Positions 1 to 8,900 of a stretch of DNA of 64,000 nucleotides are shown here, in pieces. Every line of letters starts with the position of its first letter. Within the stretch, counting starts at the first letter, position 1. The notes below the pieces were generated by a model. That model saw nothing but the letters and a program-made list of their open reading frames with translations, ran no database searches and had not been told where the DNA came from. Where the stretch lies: assembly GCA_026005095.1 (NCBI GenBank), contig BPKK01000002.1, positions 186,001 through 250,000 on the forward strand. Direction: 5' to 3'. Origin of the DNA: Silanimonas sp. (GTDB lineage Bacteria > Pseudomonadota > Gammaproteobacteria > Xanthomonadales > Xanthomonadaceae). A program made the translations under genes and the position numbers.

Positions 1-1803
1 GACAACGTGATCCGCGGCGGCTACTACGCCATGCCTCTTGCCGGGGCGCTGCGCCCGGCCTTCCCACTGGCCCTGCTGGAGCAGGCCGGCGACCTCGTGC
101 CGGCACCGCGCCGTGTCGCCCTGCGGGCCGCCTTCGAATCCCCCACGGCAGCGAGCGAGCCCTACGTCTTCGCCTTCCTCGGCGGCGCGCGCAGCATCCG
201 CACCATCAATGCCGGCGACGTACTCGATGGCGAGGTGCACCCCGATGCCTGGCGCGACCGCATCGTGCTGATCGGGCAGTCGGAACAGGACACCGAGATC
301 AACCTCACCACTCCGGTCTCCGGCTGGGCCCAGGACCTCACCATCGACGAGTTCGAGGCCCAGGCGGCGGCCGCTCTGCTCACCGGGCATGTGTTCCGGG
401 TGCCGCCGGCCTGGGCCAGTGCGCTCGGCATCGGCGGGCTGCTGTTCGGCTTCGCCCTGCTGATGCACCGCCTGCCGCAGCGCCGTGCCGCCCTGCTGGG
501 GGGGCTTGGCCTGCTCGCCGTGGTCGGCCTGCATCTCCTCGCCTACCGCCTGCTGTTCTGGGTGCCGGCGGTAGCCCTGTTCATCGCCCTGCCGGTGCAG
601 CTCGGCGTGGAGCTGGCGCGGCGCTTTTCGCGGGCGGCCGCCCAGCTCGCCGCCGAACTGGCGGTGCTGCGTCGCGAGGCGGCGGGAGCCCCGGCGCCGC
701 GGCGCGGCTTCGATTTCGACGAGGCCCTGGCGGCCGTGCGCGAGGCCATCGCCAGCATCCGCCAGCAGCGCGAGTACGTGCACCGGCTGCTCGATCTACA
801 GCCGGCGGCGATCCTGGTGGTCGATGCGGAGCAGCGGGTGCGGCTCGCCAATGCCCAGGCCCTGGCCTGGCGCCAGCCGCCCGAGGCGGCGAGCAGTTCC
901 CTGCGTGAGTGGCTGCAGGCCATCGACCTTGCCCTGCCGGGCCAGCTTCCGCAGTACCTCGGCAGTGGCAGCACCCGCCTGCTCGCCCGCTGCGGCGAGC
1001 GCGAGGTGATCGTGGCCTTCGAGCCGCTGCCGCCCGTCCATGACCCGACCCGGCACGACACCCTGGTCTGCCTCACCGAGGTCTCTGGTCTGCTCGCTGA
1101 GCAGCGCGAGCGCCAGGCCGCCATCGACTTCCTCTCCCACGACCTGCGCGCTCCGGCCCATGCCCTGGTGCAGCTCTGCGAGGGGGTGAAGGCCGGGCCG
1201 GAGCTGCCGGCGCCGACCCGCGCCCTGCTGCAGCAGGCCGAACGCCTCGCCCAGCAGCTGGCCCAGATGGCCACCACCTATCTCGACTACGTGCGTGCCG
1301 CCTCGCCCGAGGCCTTCACCCGCGCCGATCCGGTGCTGCTCGGCGACGTACTGGTGGAGGCAGTGGAAACCAGCTCGCCCGCGGCTCGGGCCAAGGGCGT
1401 GCGGATCGCCCTGGTGCTGGAGGAGGACGAGCCCGGTTGGGTATTGGGCGATGCCGCTCTGCTGCGCCGGGCAGCGGAGAATCTGCTGTCGAACGCACTC
1501 AAGGTGACCCCGGCCGGGGGCACGGTCGAGGTGCGGCTGGAAGCGAGAGGCGAGCGGCTGGCGGTGGTGGTGCGCGACGAGGGCCCGGGCATCGCGCCCT
1601 CGCGGCGCAGCCAGCTGTTCCAGCGCTTCGGCCCTCTGGCCCGGCGCGAGCATGGCGACGCCCGCTCGATGGGCCTGGGCCTTGCCATGGTGATGAGCGT
1701 GGTGGCCCGCCACCGCGGCACGGTGGTGGTGGACGACCGCCCCGGCGGCGGCGCCGAGTTTCGCATCGAGCTGCCGCGCGAGCAGAAGGCCTCAGCCGCC
1801 TGA
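1..1803 (+). CDS. CHASE2-domain sensor histidine kinase (5' end outside window)
   Basis: The reading frame is open from base 1, so the N-terminus lies upstream. The first ~120 visible residues match the end of a periplasmic CHASE2 sensor domain (motif DRIVLIGQSE). Three closely packed membrane segments typical of CHASE2 proteins follow at about nt 410-610. Next come a PAS-like segment (nt ~780-1080), a HisKA box with FLSHDLRAP (phospho-accepting His codon at nt 1138), and an HATPase domain with N box (LLSNALK), G1 box (DEGPGIA) and G2 box (GLGLAMV). It should autophosphorylate in response to an extracytoplasmic signal and pass the phosphate to a response regulator, probably the convergent gene at 1792-2544. 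The two stop codons overlap tail to tail by 12 bp. The signal is unknown. Confidence 0.9.
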   Translation, partial: DNVIRGGYYAMPLAGALRPAFPLALLEQAGDLVPAPRRVALRAAFESPTAASEPYVFAFLGGARSIRTINAGDVLDGEVHPDAWRDRIVLIGQSEQDTEINLTTPVSGWAQDLTIDEFEAQAAAALLTGHVFRVPPAWASALGIGGLLFGFALLMHRLPQRRAALLGGLGLLAVVGLHLLAYRLLFWVPAVALFIALPVQLGVELARRFSRAAAQLAAELAVLRREAAGAPAPRRGFDFDEALAAVREAIASIRQQREYVHRLLDLQPAAILVVDAEQRVRLANAQALAWRQPPEAASSSLREWLQAIDLALPGQLPQYLGSGSTRLLARCGEREVIVAFEPLPPVHDPTRHDTLVCLTEVSGLLAEQRERQAAIDFLSHDLRAPAHALVQLCEGVKAGPELPAPTRALLQQAERLAQQLAQMATTYLDYVRAASPEAFTRADPVLLGDVLVEAVETSSPAARAKGVRIALVLEEDEPGWVLGDAALLRRAAENLLSNALKVTPAGGTVEVRLEARGERLAVVVRDEGPGIAPSRRSQLFQRFGPLARREHGDARSMGLGLAMVMSVVARHRGTVVVDDRPGGGAEFRIELPREQKASAA

Positions 1804-2544
1804 GCCGCCCGACGCTTCCTCGCTCTCGCTGCCCGCGGTCTCCAGCCGGTAGCCCTCGCGGTAGACGTTGGCGAGCCGCATCCCGTGCTCGGCGAAGCGC
1901 AGCTTGCGACGCAGGGTGTAGAGGTGGGTATCGAGGGTGCGCGCCCGCCCCGGCACCTCGCGGCCCCAGACCGCGGCCGCCAGCTCTTCGCGGCGGATCA
2001 GCCGATCGCGGTGCTGGAACAGGTACCAGGCAAGATCGAACTCCTTGGGCTGCAGCTCGATCCGCTCGCCCTCGCGGTAGACCTCGCGCAGGCTGGCGTC
2101 GAGGCGGAACGGCCCGTGTTCCAGGGCCATGGCCGGGGCCGGCCCCGGCTGCGCCCGTCGCAGCACCGCGGCGATGCGCGCCAGCAGCACCCGGCCGGCG
2201 GTGGGCTTGGTGATGTAGTCGTCGGCCCCGGCGGCCAGGGCCTCGACGATGCGCTCGTCGTCGTCGAAGCGGCTGAAGATGATCACCGGGGCGCGCCGAC
2301 CCACCGCACGGTGCAGCCAGCCCACCAGGGCCACGCCCTCGCCGTCCGGCAGGTTCCAGTCGATCAGGAAGACGTCGTGGCGGCCGTCGCGCGCCTCGGC
2401 CATGAAGCCGGTGCCATCCGGATACCAGTCGGTGTGGTGCCCGGCCCCGCCCAGGGCCGCCAGCACCCGCTCGGCCTCGCCGCGGTCGTCCTCGACCAGG
2501 GCCACCCGCAGGCCCGGGCCGCCCGTTCCCGGGGCGGCGCTCAT
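1792..2544 (-). CDS. OmpR/PhoB-family response regulator
   Basis: A 250-residue two-domain response regulator. The receiver domain shows the acidic pair D19/D20, phospho-acceptor D62 in LIDWNLPDGEG, and K113 in the YITKP motif. The C-terminal half is a winged-helix DNA-binding domain (residues ~150-235) with the EFDLAWYLFQHRDRLIRREEL and RTLDTHLYTLRRKL signatures. It converges on the CHASE2 histidine kinase gene and is its likely partner. This tail-to-tail arrangement is unusual, since kinase/regulator pairs are mostly co-directional. Its promoter should lie in the 2545-2970 gap. Target genes cannot be inferred. Confidence 0.9.
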   Translation of the reverse strand: MSAAPGTGGPGLRVALVEDDRGEAERVLAALGGAGHHTDWYPDGTGFMAEARDGRHDVFLIDWNLPDGEGVALVGWLHRAVGRRAPVIIFSRFDDDERIVEALAAGADDYITKPTAGRVLLARIAAVLRRAQPGPAPAMALEHGPFRLDASLREVYREGERIELQPKEFDLAWYLFQHRDRLIRREELAAAVWGREVPGRARTLDTHLYTLRRKLRFAEHGMRLANVYREGYRLETAGSESEEASGGSGG

Positions 2545-2974
2545 GCGTTCAGGACCCTCCGGGCCCGCGGGGCCGGCAGGCGCCGGCGCCGGGCCGGCGG
2601 GAAGGGGGCGAGAGGCAGATCATCGCGGCAGTGTGGCAAGCCCCCGGGGCCTTGGGAAGCCGCGCGCAGGGCCGGATAAAGAAGAACCCGGCCGCGGGGG
2701 GCCGGGTCGGGAAGGGCGCCGGGGCCGGGGCGCGGGGCGCAGGGCAGGGTCGGGAACCGTGGCCGGGGGGGCCGAGCGCCATGCCGCCGGGCCGTCCGGG
2801 CCCTTCCATCCCGGAGAAACGGGACGCGGCGAAGCTTGCCGGAACTTTTCCCCGGCTTTGTCAGCAAAGTACAAATTCCACCGATTGATCCCGCCGCCGT
2901 TTCGGCGCCTACTAGCCCGGGCCGCCCGTCCGTGCCGGGCGCGACGGATTCCCGGCAGTGTCCGGGACGGAGCC
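2545..2974. other. Intergenic region between divergent response regulator and fliL
   Basis: About 430 bases without a convincing gene. It contains a hairpin at 2686-2707 (ACCCGGCC / GGCCGGGT, 6-nt loop) that is followed by a T-rich tract only on the minus strand, where no gene reads into it. A comparatively AT-rich patch at about 2845-2895 is a reasonable place for an enhancer site used by the sigma54 activator of fliL, but I do not recognise a specific operator. Confidence 0.5.
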
Positions 2975-2991
2975 CCGGCACGACGCTTGCA
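2975..2991 (+). promoter_or_regulatory. sigma54 (RpoN) promoter of fliLMNO
   Basis: CCGGCACG-ACGC-TTGCA matches the sigma54 consensus. GG (-24) is at 2977-2978 and GC (-12) at 2989-2990, with the canonical spacing. Transcription should start near 3002, about 20 nt upstream of the fliL ATG. The same motif recurs before fliP, flhA, a receptor-like gene and glnA in this window, which strengthens the call. A FleQ/FlrC-type enhancer-binding protein would be needed; none is encoded here. Confidence 0.85.
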
Positions 2992-3021
2992 CGCCCGCTG
3001 CCGACGCCTCGAGGACTGTCC

Positions 3022-3537
3022 ATGGCCGACAAGAAGCCCGCTCCCGCTGCCCCTGCCGCCGAGGCCAAGCCCGGCCTGCCCCTGGTGCCGATCCTCGGTG
3101 CCTCGCTGGGCTCGGCCCTGCTGGTGGGCGGCCTGATGTTCTTCCTGATGCCCAAGGCGCCGCCGGCGCCGGCCGCCGAGGGCGAAGAGGCCGCCCACGC
3201 CGCGCCCGACCCGAAGGCCCAGACCCGCTACATCGAGGTCAAAGAGCCGCTGGTGGTGAACCTGAGCGGCGGCGGCGCCCGCTACCTGCAGGTGCAGGTG
3301 CAGCTCGCCACCCGCAGCGAGGCCGGGCAGAAGGCCATCGAAACCCACCTGCCGGCGATTCGCAGCGCGCTTTTGGTGATGCTGCGCCAGACCACCGCCG
3401 AGGAGCTGGCCCAGCCCGATGCGATGGTCACCCTGCAGGGCCGGGCGCTGGCCGAGGCCAACCGCGTGCTGGAGGGCGAGACCCGGCAGAAGGATCTGGT
3501 AAGCGCCCTGCTGTTCACCAGCTTCGTCACCCAGTGA
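3022..3537 (+). CDS. fliL: Flagellar basal body-associated protein FliL
   Basis: A 171-residue single-pass inner-membrane protein that surrounds and supports the flagellar stator. There is a short cytoplasmic N-terminus rich in Lys, Pro and Ala, a membrane helix at about residues 20-43, an acidic/Ala linker, then the FliL periplasmic domain with VKEPLVVNLSGGGARYLQVQVQ-type sequence. The ATG at 3022 is chosen because it follows GAGGA at 3011 and lies just downstream of the sigma54 start. Longer in-frame starts would lie upstream of the promoter. It is the first gene of the C-ring operon, 10 bp before fliM. Confidence 0.93.
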   Translation: MADKKPAPAAPAAEAKPGLPLVPILGASLGSALLVGGLMFFLMPKAPPAPAAEGEEAAHAAPDPKAQTRYIEVKEPLVVNLSGGGARYLQVQVQLATRSEAGQKAIETHLPAIRSALLVMLRQTTAEELAQPDAMVTLQGRALAEANRVLEGETRQKDLVSALLFTSFVTQ

Positions 3538-3547
3538 GGCGGAGGCC

Positions 3548-4531
3548 ATGAGCGATCTGCTGTCCCAGGACGAGATCGACGCCCTGCTGCATGGCGTGGA
3601 TTCGGGCGCGGTCGAGGCCGAGACCGGCGTCGATGCCGGCGAGGCCAGGCCCTACGATTTCGCCACCCAGGACCGCATCGTGCGTGGGCGCATGCCCACG
3701 CTGGAGATGGTGAACGAGCGCTTCGCCCGCATGTGGCGGGTGGGCCTGTTCAACCTGCTGCGGCGCTCCGCCGATCTTTCGGTGCGCGGCGTCGAGCTGA
3801 TGAAGTTCGCCGACTACCTGCACACGCTCTACGTGCCGACGAACCTCAACCTGATCAAGATGAAGCCGCTGCGCGGCACCGGCCTGATCGTCTTCGAGCC
3901 CACCCTGGTCTTCGCCGTGCTCGACAACTTCTTTGGCGGCGCCGGGCGCTTTCCGGCCAAGATCGAGGGCCGCGAGTTCACGCCCACCGAGATGCGCGTG
4001 ATCCAGCTTATGCTCAAGCAGGCCTTCATCGATCTTACCGAGGCCTGGTCGCCGGTGATGCAGTTCGAGTTCGAGTACACGAACTCGGAGGTGAACCCGC
4101 ACTTCGCCAGCATCGTCAGCCCGCGCGAATACGTGGTGGTGAGCAAGTTCCACGTCGAGCTGGAGGGCGGCGGCGGCGAGATGCACGTCACCCTGCCCTA
4201 TGCCATGCTCGAGCCGATCCGCGAGCTCTTGGATGCCGGCATCGCCTCCGACCGCTCGGAGAAGGACGAGAACTTCCCCATCCAGCTGCGCGAAGGCCTG
4301 AACCTCGTCGAGCTGGACGTGGCCGGGGTGCTGGCCACCCGCCGGCTCAGCGTGCGCCAGCTGGTGGCGCTGAAGGTGGGCGACATCCTGCCCATCGACG
4401 TACCGAAACAGACGCCGCTGGTGGTGGAGGGCCTGCCCCTGTTCGAAGGCCAGTTCGGCCTGCACGGCGGCAAGCATGCCGTGAAGATCAACCGCATCAC
4501 GCCCACGCAGACGAAGCCGAAGGCGAACTGA
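3548..4531 (+). CDS. fliM: Flagellar motor switch protein FliM
   Basis: A 327-residue C-ring protein that receives phosphorylated CheY and sets the direction of rotation. The N-terminal CheY-binding peptide LSQDEIDALLHG is intact at residues 5-16. The middle CheC-like domain includes the conserved FFGGAGRF motif, and the C-terminal SpoA domain (residues ~245-320) pairs with FliN. Length is normal for the family. It sits between fliL and fliN with 10-12 bp gaps. Confidence 0.97.
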   Translation: MSDLLSQDEIDALLHGVDSGAVEAETGVDAGEARPYDFATQDRIVRGRMPTLEMVNERFARMWRVGLFNLLRRSADLSVRGVELMKFADYLHTLYVPTNLNLIKMKPLRGTGLIVFEPTLVFAVLDNFFGGAGRFPAKIEGREFTPTEMRVIQLMLKQAFIDLTEAWSPVMQFEFEYTNSEVNPHFASIVSPREYVVVSKFHVELEGGGGEMHVTLPYAMLEPIRELLDAGIASDRSEKDENFPIQLREGLNLVELDVAGVLATRRLSVRQLVALKVGDILPIDVPKQTPLVVEGLPLFEGQFGLHGGKHAVKINRITPTQTKPKAN

Positions 4532-4543
4532 AAGGACCCCTCC

Positions 4544-4891
4544 ATGAGCACCGAAAAAGACGCCGCCGATCTTGCCATGTGGGGTGATCTCGCCCCTGGC
4601 CCCGAACAGGCCGCCCCGGCCGCCAGCGCCGACGTCAATCTCGACCTGATCCTCGACGTGCAGGTGACCCTGAGCCTCGAGGTGGGCCGCGCCCGCATCC
4701 CCATCCGCAACCTGCTGCAGCTCAACCAGGGCTCGGTGGTGGAGCTGGAGCGCGCCGCCGGCGAGCCGCTCGACGTCTACGTCAACGGCACCCTGGTGGC
4801 CCAGGGCGAGGTGGTGGTGGTGAACGACCGCTTCGGCGTGCGCCTCACCGAGGTGGTGAGTCCCTCCGAGCGCATCAAGCGCCTGCGCTGA
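4544..4891 (+). CDS. fliN: Flagellar motor switch protein FliN
   Basis: A 115-residue C-ring protein. The variable N-terminus (~30 residues) is followed by a SpoA domain with the typical VQVTLSLEVGRARIPIRNLL and LNQGSVVELERAAGEPLDVYVNG patterns. It packs with FliM at the base of the switch complex and binds export components such as FliH. Its stop codon overlaps the fliO start (TGATG), indicating translational coupling. Confidence 0.97.
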   Translation: MSTEKDAADLAMWGDLAPGPEQAAPAASADVNLDLILDVQVTLSLEVGRARIPIRNLLQLNQGSVVELERAAGEPLDVYVNGTLVAQGEVVVVNDRFGVRLTEVVSPSERIKRLR

Positions 4892-5286
4892 TGGACGCTC
4901 TCCTGCTCGCCGCCGCCAGTGCCGCGCCGGCCGCCGCCCGGGCCGTGCAGGTGGGGCAGGGCGTGCCGCAGGGCGCCGGCCTCGGCGGCACCCTGCTGGC
5001 CCTGGGCCTGGTGGTGGGCCTGATCCTGCTTCTTGCCTGGGCGCTGCGGCGCCTGCCCGGGGGCGGCCTCAGGCCCCTGCCCGGCCTGCGGGTGGTGGCG
5101 AGCCTCGCCATCGGCCCGCGCGAGCGCGTGGTGCTGGTGGACTGCGGCGGCCAGCAGCTGCTGCTGGGGGTGACCCAGCAGACGGTGAACCTGCTGCACA
5201 CCCTGCCCGAGCCCCTGCTCGATGCGCCCACGCAGGCCGGCTTCGCCGAACTCTTGGCGCGGCTGAGGGCGCGGGATTCGGCCTAG
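4891..5286 (+). CDS. fliO: Flagellar biosynthetic protein FliO
   Basis: A 131-residue membrane protein that assists assembly of the FliP/FliR export gate. It has one strong transmembrane helix (about residues 33-52), then a small cytoplasmic domain with the family pattern VVASLAIGPRERVVLVDCGGQQLLLGVT. It overlaps fliN by one base. In related genomes fliP follows directly. Here the operon is interrupted and fliP starts 10.5 kb further on. Confidence 0.92.
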   Translation: MDALLLAAASAAPAAARAVQVGQGVPQGAGLGGTLLALGLVVGLILLLAWALRRLPGGGLRPLPGLRVVASLAIGPRERVVLVDCGGQQLLLGVTQQTVNLLHTLPEPLLDAPTQAGFAELLARLRARDSA

Positions 5287-5299
5287 CCCGGCGAGTCGC

Positions 5300-5812
5300 C
5301 TAGCGGAGCACCTCGATGATCACCGGCTCCGACTCTGCGCTCGCGCCCTCGACGGCGCCGGAGATCATCGGCTGTGCGCCGCGCGAGGGGCTGGTGTAGC
5401 GCACGCGGACCTCGTACTTGCCGGGCGCCGGGAACAGCCCGCTGGCACGTTCCCGATGGCGCACGGCGAGGGCTTCGCCGGGACGCAGAGGCCTTGCCCG
5501 GCCGTCGCGGGTGGCCTCTTCCACCGAGCGTGCGCCGGCTGGGTGGGCCACAGTGCGCCGCTGCCCAGCCGGATCGACCACCACCAACTCCAAGCCGCCG
5601 CCAGGGTTGAACCCGGGCATGCCGCGCAAGACGACAGTGCGGGCACGCTCGGTATTGCGGATCAGGGCATGGAAGACGAAGGCGCCGTCGAGCCTCACGG
5701 TGGTGCTCGCTGGCTGCAGCGCGACTTCGACGCTCGGCGTCGCCTGCGCCGCGGCGTGCACCGTGGCGAAAAGCGCGAAGGCGCCAAGAAGAAGGGTGCA
5801 CATCCGTGGCAT
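5300..5812 (-). CDS. Secreted small hypothetical protein beside the RHS gene
   Basis: A 170-residue protein with a clear Sec signal peptide (MPRMCTLLLGAFALFATVHA, cleavage likely after AAA or AAQA). The mature part looks beta-rich: short alternating hydrophobic strands, PGG turns and a terminal KYEVRVRY strand, as in small Ig-like domains such as the BsuPI type. That resemblance is an inference. The start at 5812 is chosen because GGAGAG precedes it and the signal peptide begins there; longer starts lose the signal peptide. It is transcribed divergently from the RHS gene with 179 bp between them and lies inside the island, so it may be an accessory of that locus. Function unknown. Confidence 0.65.
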   Translation of the reverse strand: MPRMCTLLLGAFALFATVHAAAQATPSVEVALQPASTTVRLDGAFVFHALIRNTERARTVVLRGMPGFNPGGGLELVVVDPAGQRRTVAHPAGARSVEEATRDGRARPLRPGEALAVRHRERASGLFPAPGKYEVRVRYTSPSRGAQPMISGAVEGASAESEPVIIEVLR

Positions 5813-5991
5813 GGCTCTCTCCAGAATCGTCGATGGGGGGAGGACTGATGCTGGCACAGCCCCGAGGGTCGAACAAGCATCAAGCTTGACAAACACCGAC
5901 AGTGCTGAACAGGATCGACCTACTGCCCTGCCGCGACACGACGTGCGTGGGGTTTCCCCCCAACGGCCCCCCCGCACTCCAGGAGTCGTGT

Positions 5992-8900
5992 ATGGCAAGG
6001 ATGCGTTCGTCTCCTACTTCGGCTGCTTCCACCGCGCTCGGGCTCGTCTTGGGCTTTGCGGCCCTCGGCGCTGCGGCACAGGATCTGTACCAGTGGGAGA
6101 CCTACGACAAGCGGGTCGACTCGACGAAGACGGTCCAGAAGCTGGGGGATGACCTCTTCGGGGATTCGATCAGCCTTCAGGACGGTGTTCTCAGTTTCTC
6201 CGTGACGGACGTTTCGATCCCCGGAAACAATGCTCTTCCGGTGGCGATCACCCGCGGATGGACACTGAGCAATACCCGTGGCCAAGCGGCGAACCGATTG
6301 ATGGCCGATTGGCAGGTGTCGCTGCCCCGCATCACCGGCCAGTTCGCCGATCAGTGGTTGACCGCCGGCACCTCGACGCAGCGCTGTAGCGATACGCGGG
6401 GCCCTGCGGTGCCCTCCGACGTGGTGGGCATCTTCGACATCTCGGCGTTCTGGAACGGCATCCGGCTGGAGGTCCCCGGGGGCGGAGGCGACCTCCTGCT
6501 GACCGCCGCTGGCGTGGCCAAGCCCACCGACGGCCGCACCTACGTCTGGGTCACCGGCGATGGACAGACCCATGTGTCCTGCCTGTCGACCATCAAGAAC
6601 GGCAGTGGCGAGGGCTTCCACGCTGTGACGCCGGATGGCACCCGGTACACCTTCGACTGGATGGCGCGGCGTTCGATCCCCCGGATCTTCCGGAAATCCA
6701 AGGATCCTGCGGGTGCCACCATCATCTATCGCATGCCGATCCATGAGTACAGTCTGTACGCGACCCGCGTAGAGGACCGTCATGGCAACTGGGTCGAGTA
6801 CACCTACACCAACGCCGCCACCGACCTTCCGCGGCTGACCCGGATCCACGCCAGTGATGGTCGTGAACTCACCATCGGTTACAGCAACACGCCGCGCATC
6901 ACCTCGGTCTCCGATGGCAGCCGCACCTGGAGCTACACCTACGGCACCGATGGTGCGGGTCGCCCGCGGCTGAGTGTGGTGACCCGACCGGACAACTCGA
7001 CCTGGCAGATCAACTTCAGCGCCCTGTCGCATACGCCAATCATCCCGCAGTACGACGGTGACGATCACAGCTGCCTGTCGCTGGCGACACCCGAGAATCT
7101 CTTTTCCGAGGTGGAGGGCAGCATCGTCCATCCCTCCGGCGCGGTCGGCACCTTCCACGTCGGTATTCGTGAGCATGGACGAAGCAATGTCACGCTCTCA
7201 TGCAGCGGAGTAACGACGACGCCCAGTACTGCGCCGCCCGGCACCGGTAACGATCCGCTGGACGACGTGAACCTCTTCGTCGTTTCCGCTTACAGTTGGT
7301 CGTTGCTACGCAAGGAAATCACAGGTCCTGGGCTGCCTTCGATGGTCTGGACCTACGACTATTCTTCCGATATCTGGGCTCATCTGTACCCAGGCACCAC
7401 GCCGGACTTTCCGGTGTGTATCGGAGCTCAGTGCTTCCAGCCCGCATGCACAAGCGACGCCTGCGCCGGCACCGCCCAGACGTTCATTGTGCGACCGGAC
7501 GGCCATTGGGAGCGCTATGTCTTCGGCAACAGCTGGCAGTATAACGAGGGTAAGTTGCTGCGGATCGAGCGTGGCTCGAGCGATGGGGCCGTGCTCGAAA
7601 CGGTGGAGCAGGGCTTCGATCTGGCGCGAACGAATCGCAACTACCCGGCGCGCTACGGCACGAGCTTGCGGATCAACGTCGACGGTTTCCAGACCGAGTT
7701 CCACCGACCGCAGTGGAGCAACACCATCACTCGGGACAGCGCAGTGTTCCAGTGGTCGGTAGGCACCTGTGGGCCCCAGCGCTGCTTCGATGCCCAGGCC
7801 CGCCCCACCCAGATACAGCGCTCCAGCCAGATGGGGCACGGCAGTCCGAACTACAGCAAGACCGAGACGCTGACCTACTACGACCATGCGGGCAAGTGGG
7901 TGCGCGGCCAACTGGCCAGCAAGTGGGTCGATGGCATCGAGGTGGCACGCGGCGAGTACGACAGCAGCACCGCCAACCTGCTGCGCGTGTTCCAGTACGG
8001 GCGCCGGATGCAGACCTTGGCCTATAACGCCGATGGCACCGTGGCGAGCGCGACGGACGCACGCAACTTCACCACCACGCTGGGCAACTGGTATCGGGGC
8101 GTACCGCGTGCCATCGGCTACCCCGACGGTACCAGCCAGTCGGCCGTCGTGAACACCCAGGGCTGGGTCACTTCGGTGACCGACCAGAACGGCTTTGAGA
8201 CCGGCTATGGCTACGACGCCTTGGGCCGCCTGAGCAGTTTGACCCCGCCCACGGGCGACACCGTGGCCTGGGCCGGCACCACGATCAACTTCAGCCGATC
8301 AGTCGGCAGTGCCTACGGCTTACCGGCCGGCCACTGGCAGCGCACCGAGACCCGCGGCAACTATCGCAAAGTCACTTACTTCGACGGCCTTTGGCGTCCG
8401 GTGATCGAGCGCGAGTGGGACAACGCCAATGTCACCGGCACGCAGCGCTTCCGTGCATGGTCCTACGACACAGCCGGGCGGCTGGCCTTCGAGGGCGACC
8501 CGCGCAGCACGGCGACCGGCATCGGCTCCTTCACCACCGGCACCAGCACCCTGTACGACGCCCTCGGTCGCCCCACGACCGTGAGCCGCAGTTCTGAGCT
8601 GGGCACCCTGACTACTACGTACACCTACCTGCCGGGGTTCCGGCAGCAGGTCACCGACCCGAGGGGGAACTCCACGGTCACGCGCTATCTGGCCTACGAC
8701 CAGCCCGCCACGGACTGGCCCATGGTCATCGCCGGGCCCGGTGGGGTGGACACCAGCTTCCAGCGCGATGTGTTCGGCAAGCCGGAGATGATCACTCGTT
8801 CCGGGGCAGGTGTCTCGGTTACCCGGCATTACGTCTACGACGGAGACCAGCGCCTTTGCAAACAGGTGGAGCCGGAGACGAGGGCCTCGGTGTTCGGCTA

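Noticed and set aside
2686-2707. Terminator for a gene in the 2545-2974 gap
   Set aside because: The T-rich side is on the minus strand and no minus-strand gene reads into it; function unclear.
5886-5920. sigma70 promoter for the RHS gene from TTGACA at 5886
   Set aside because: No acceptable -10 hexamer at 16-18 bp spacing, so the -35 match alone is not enough.
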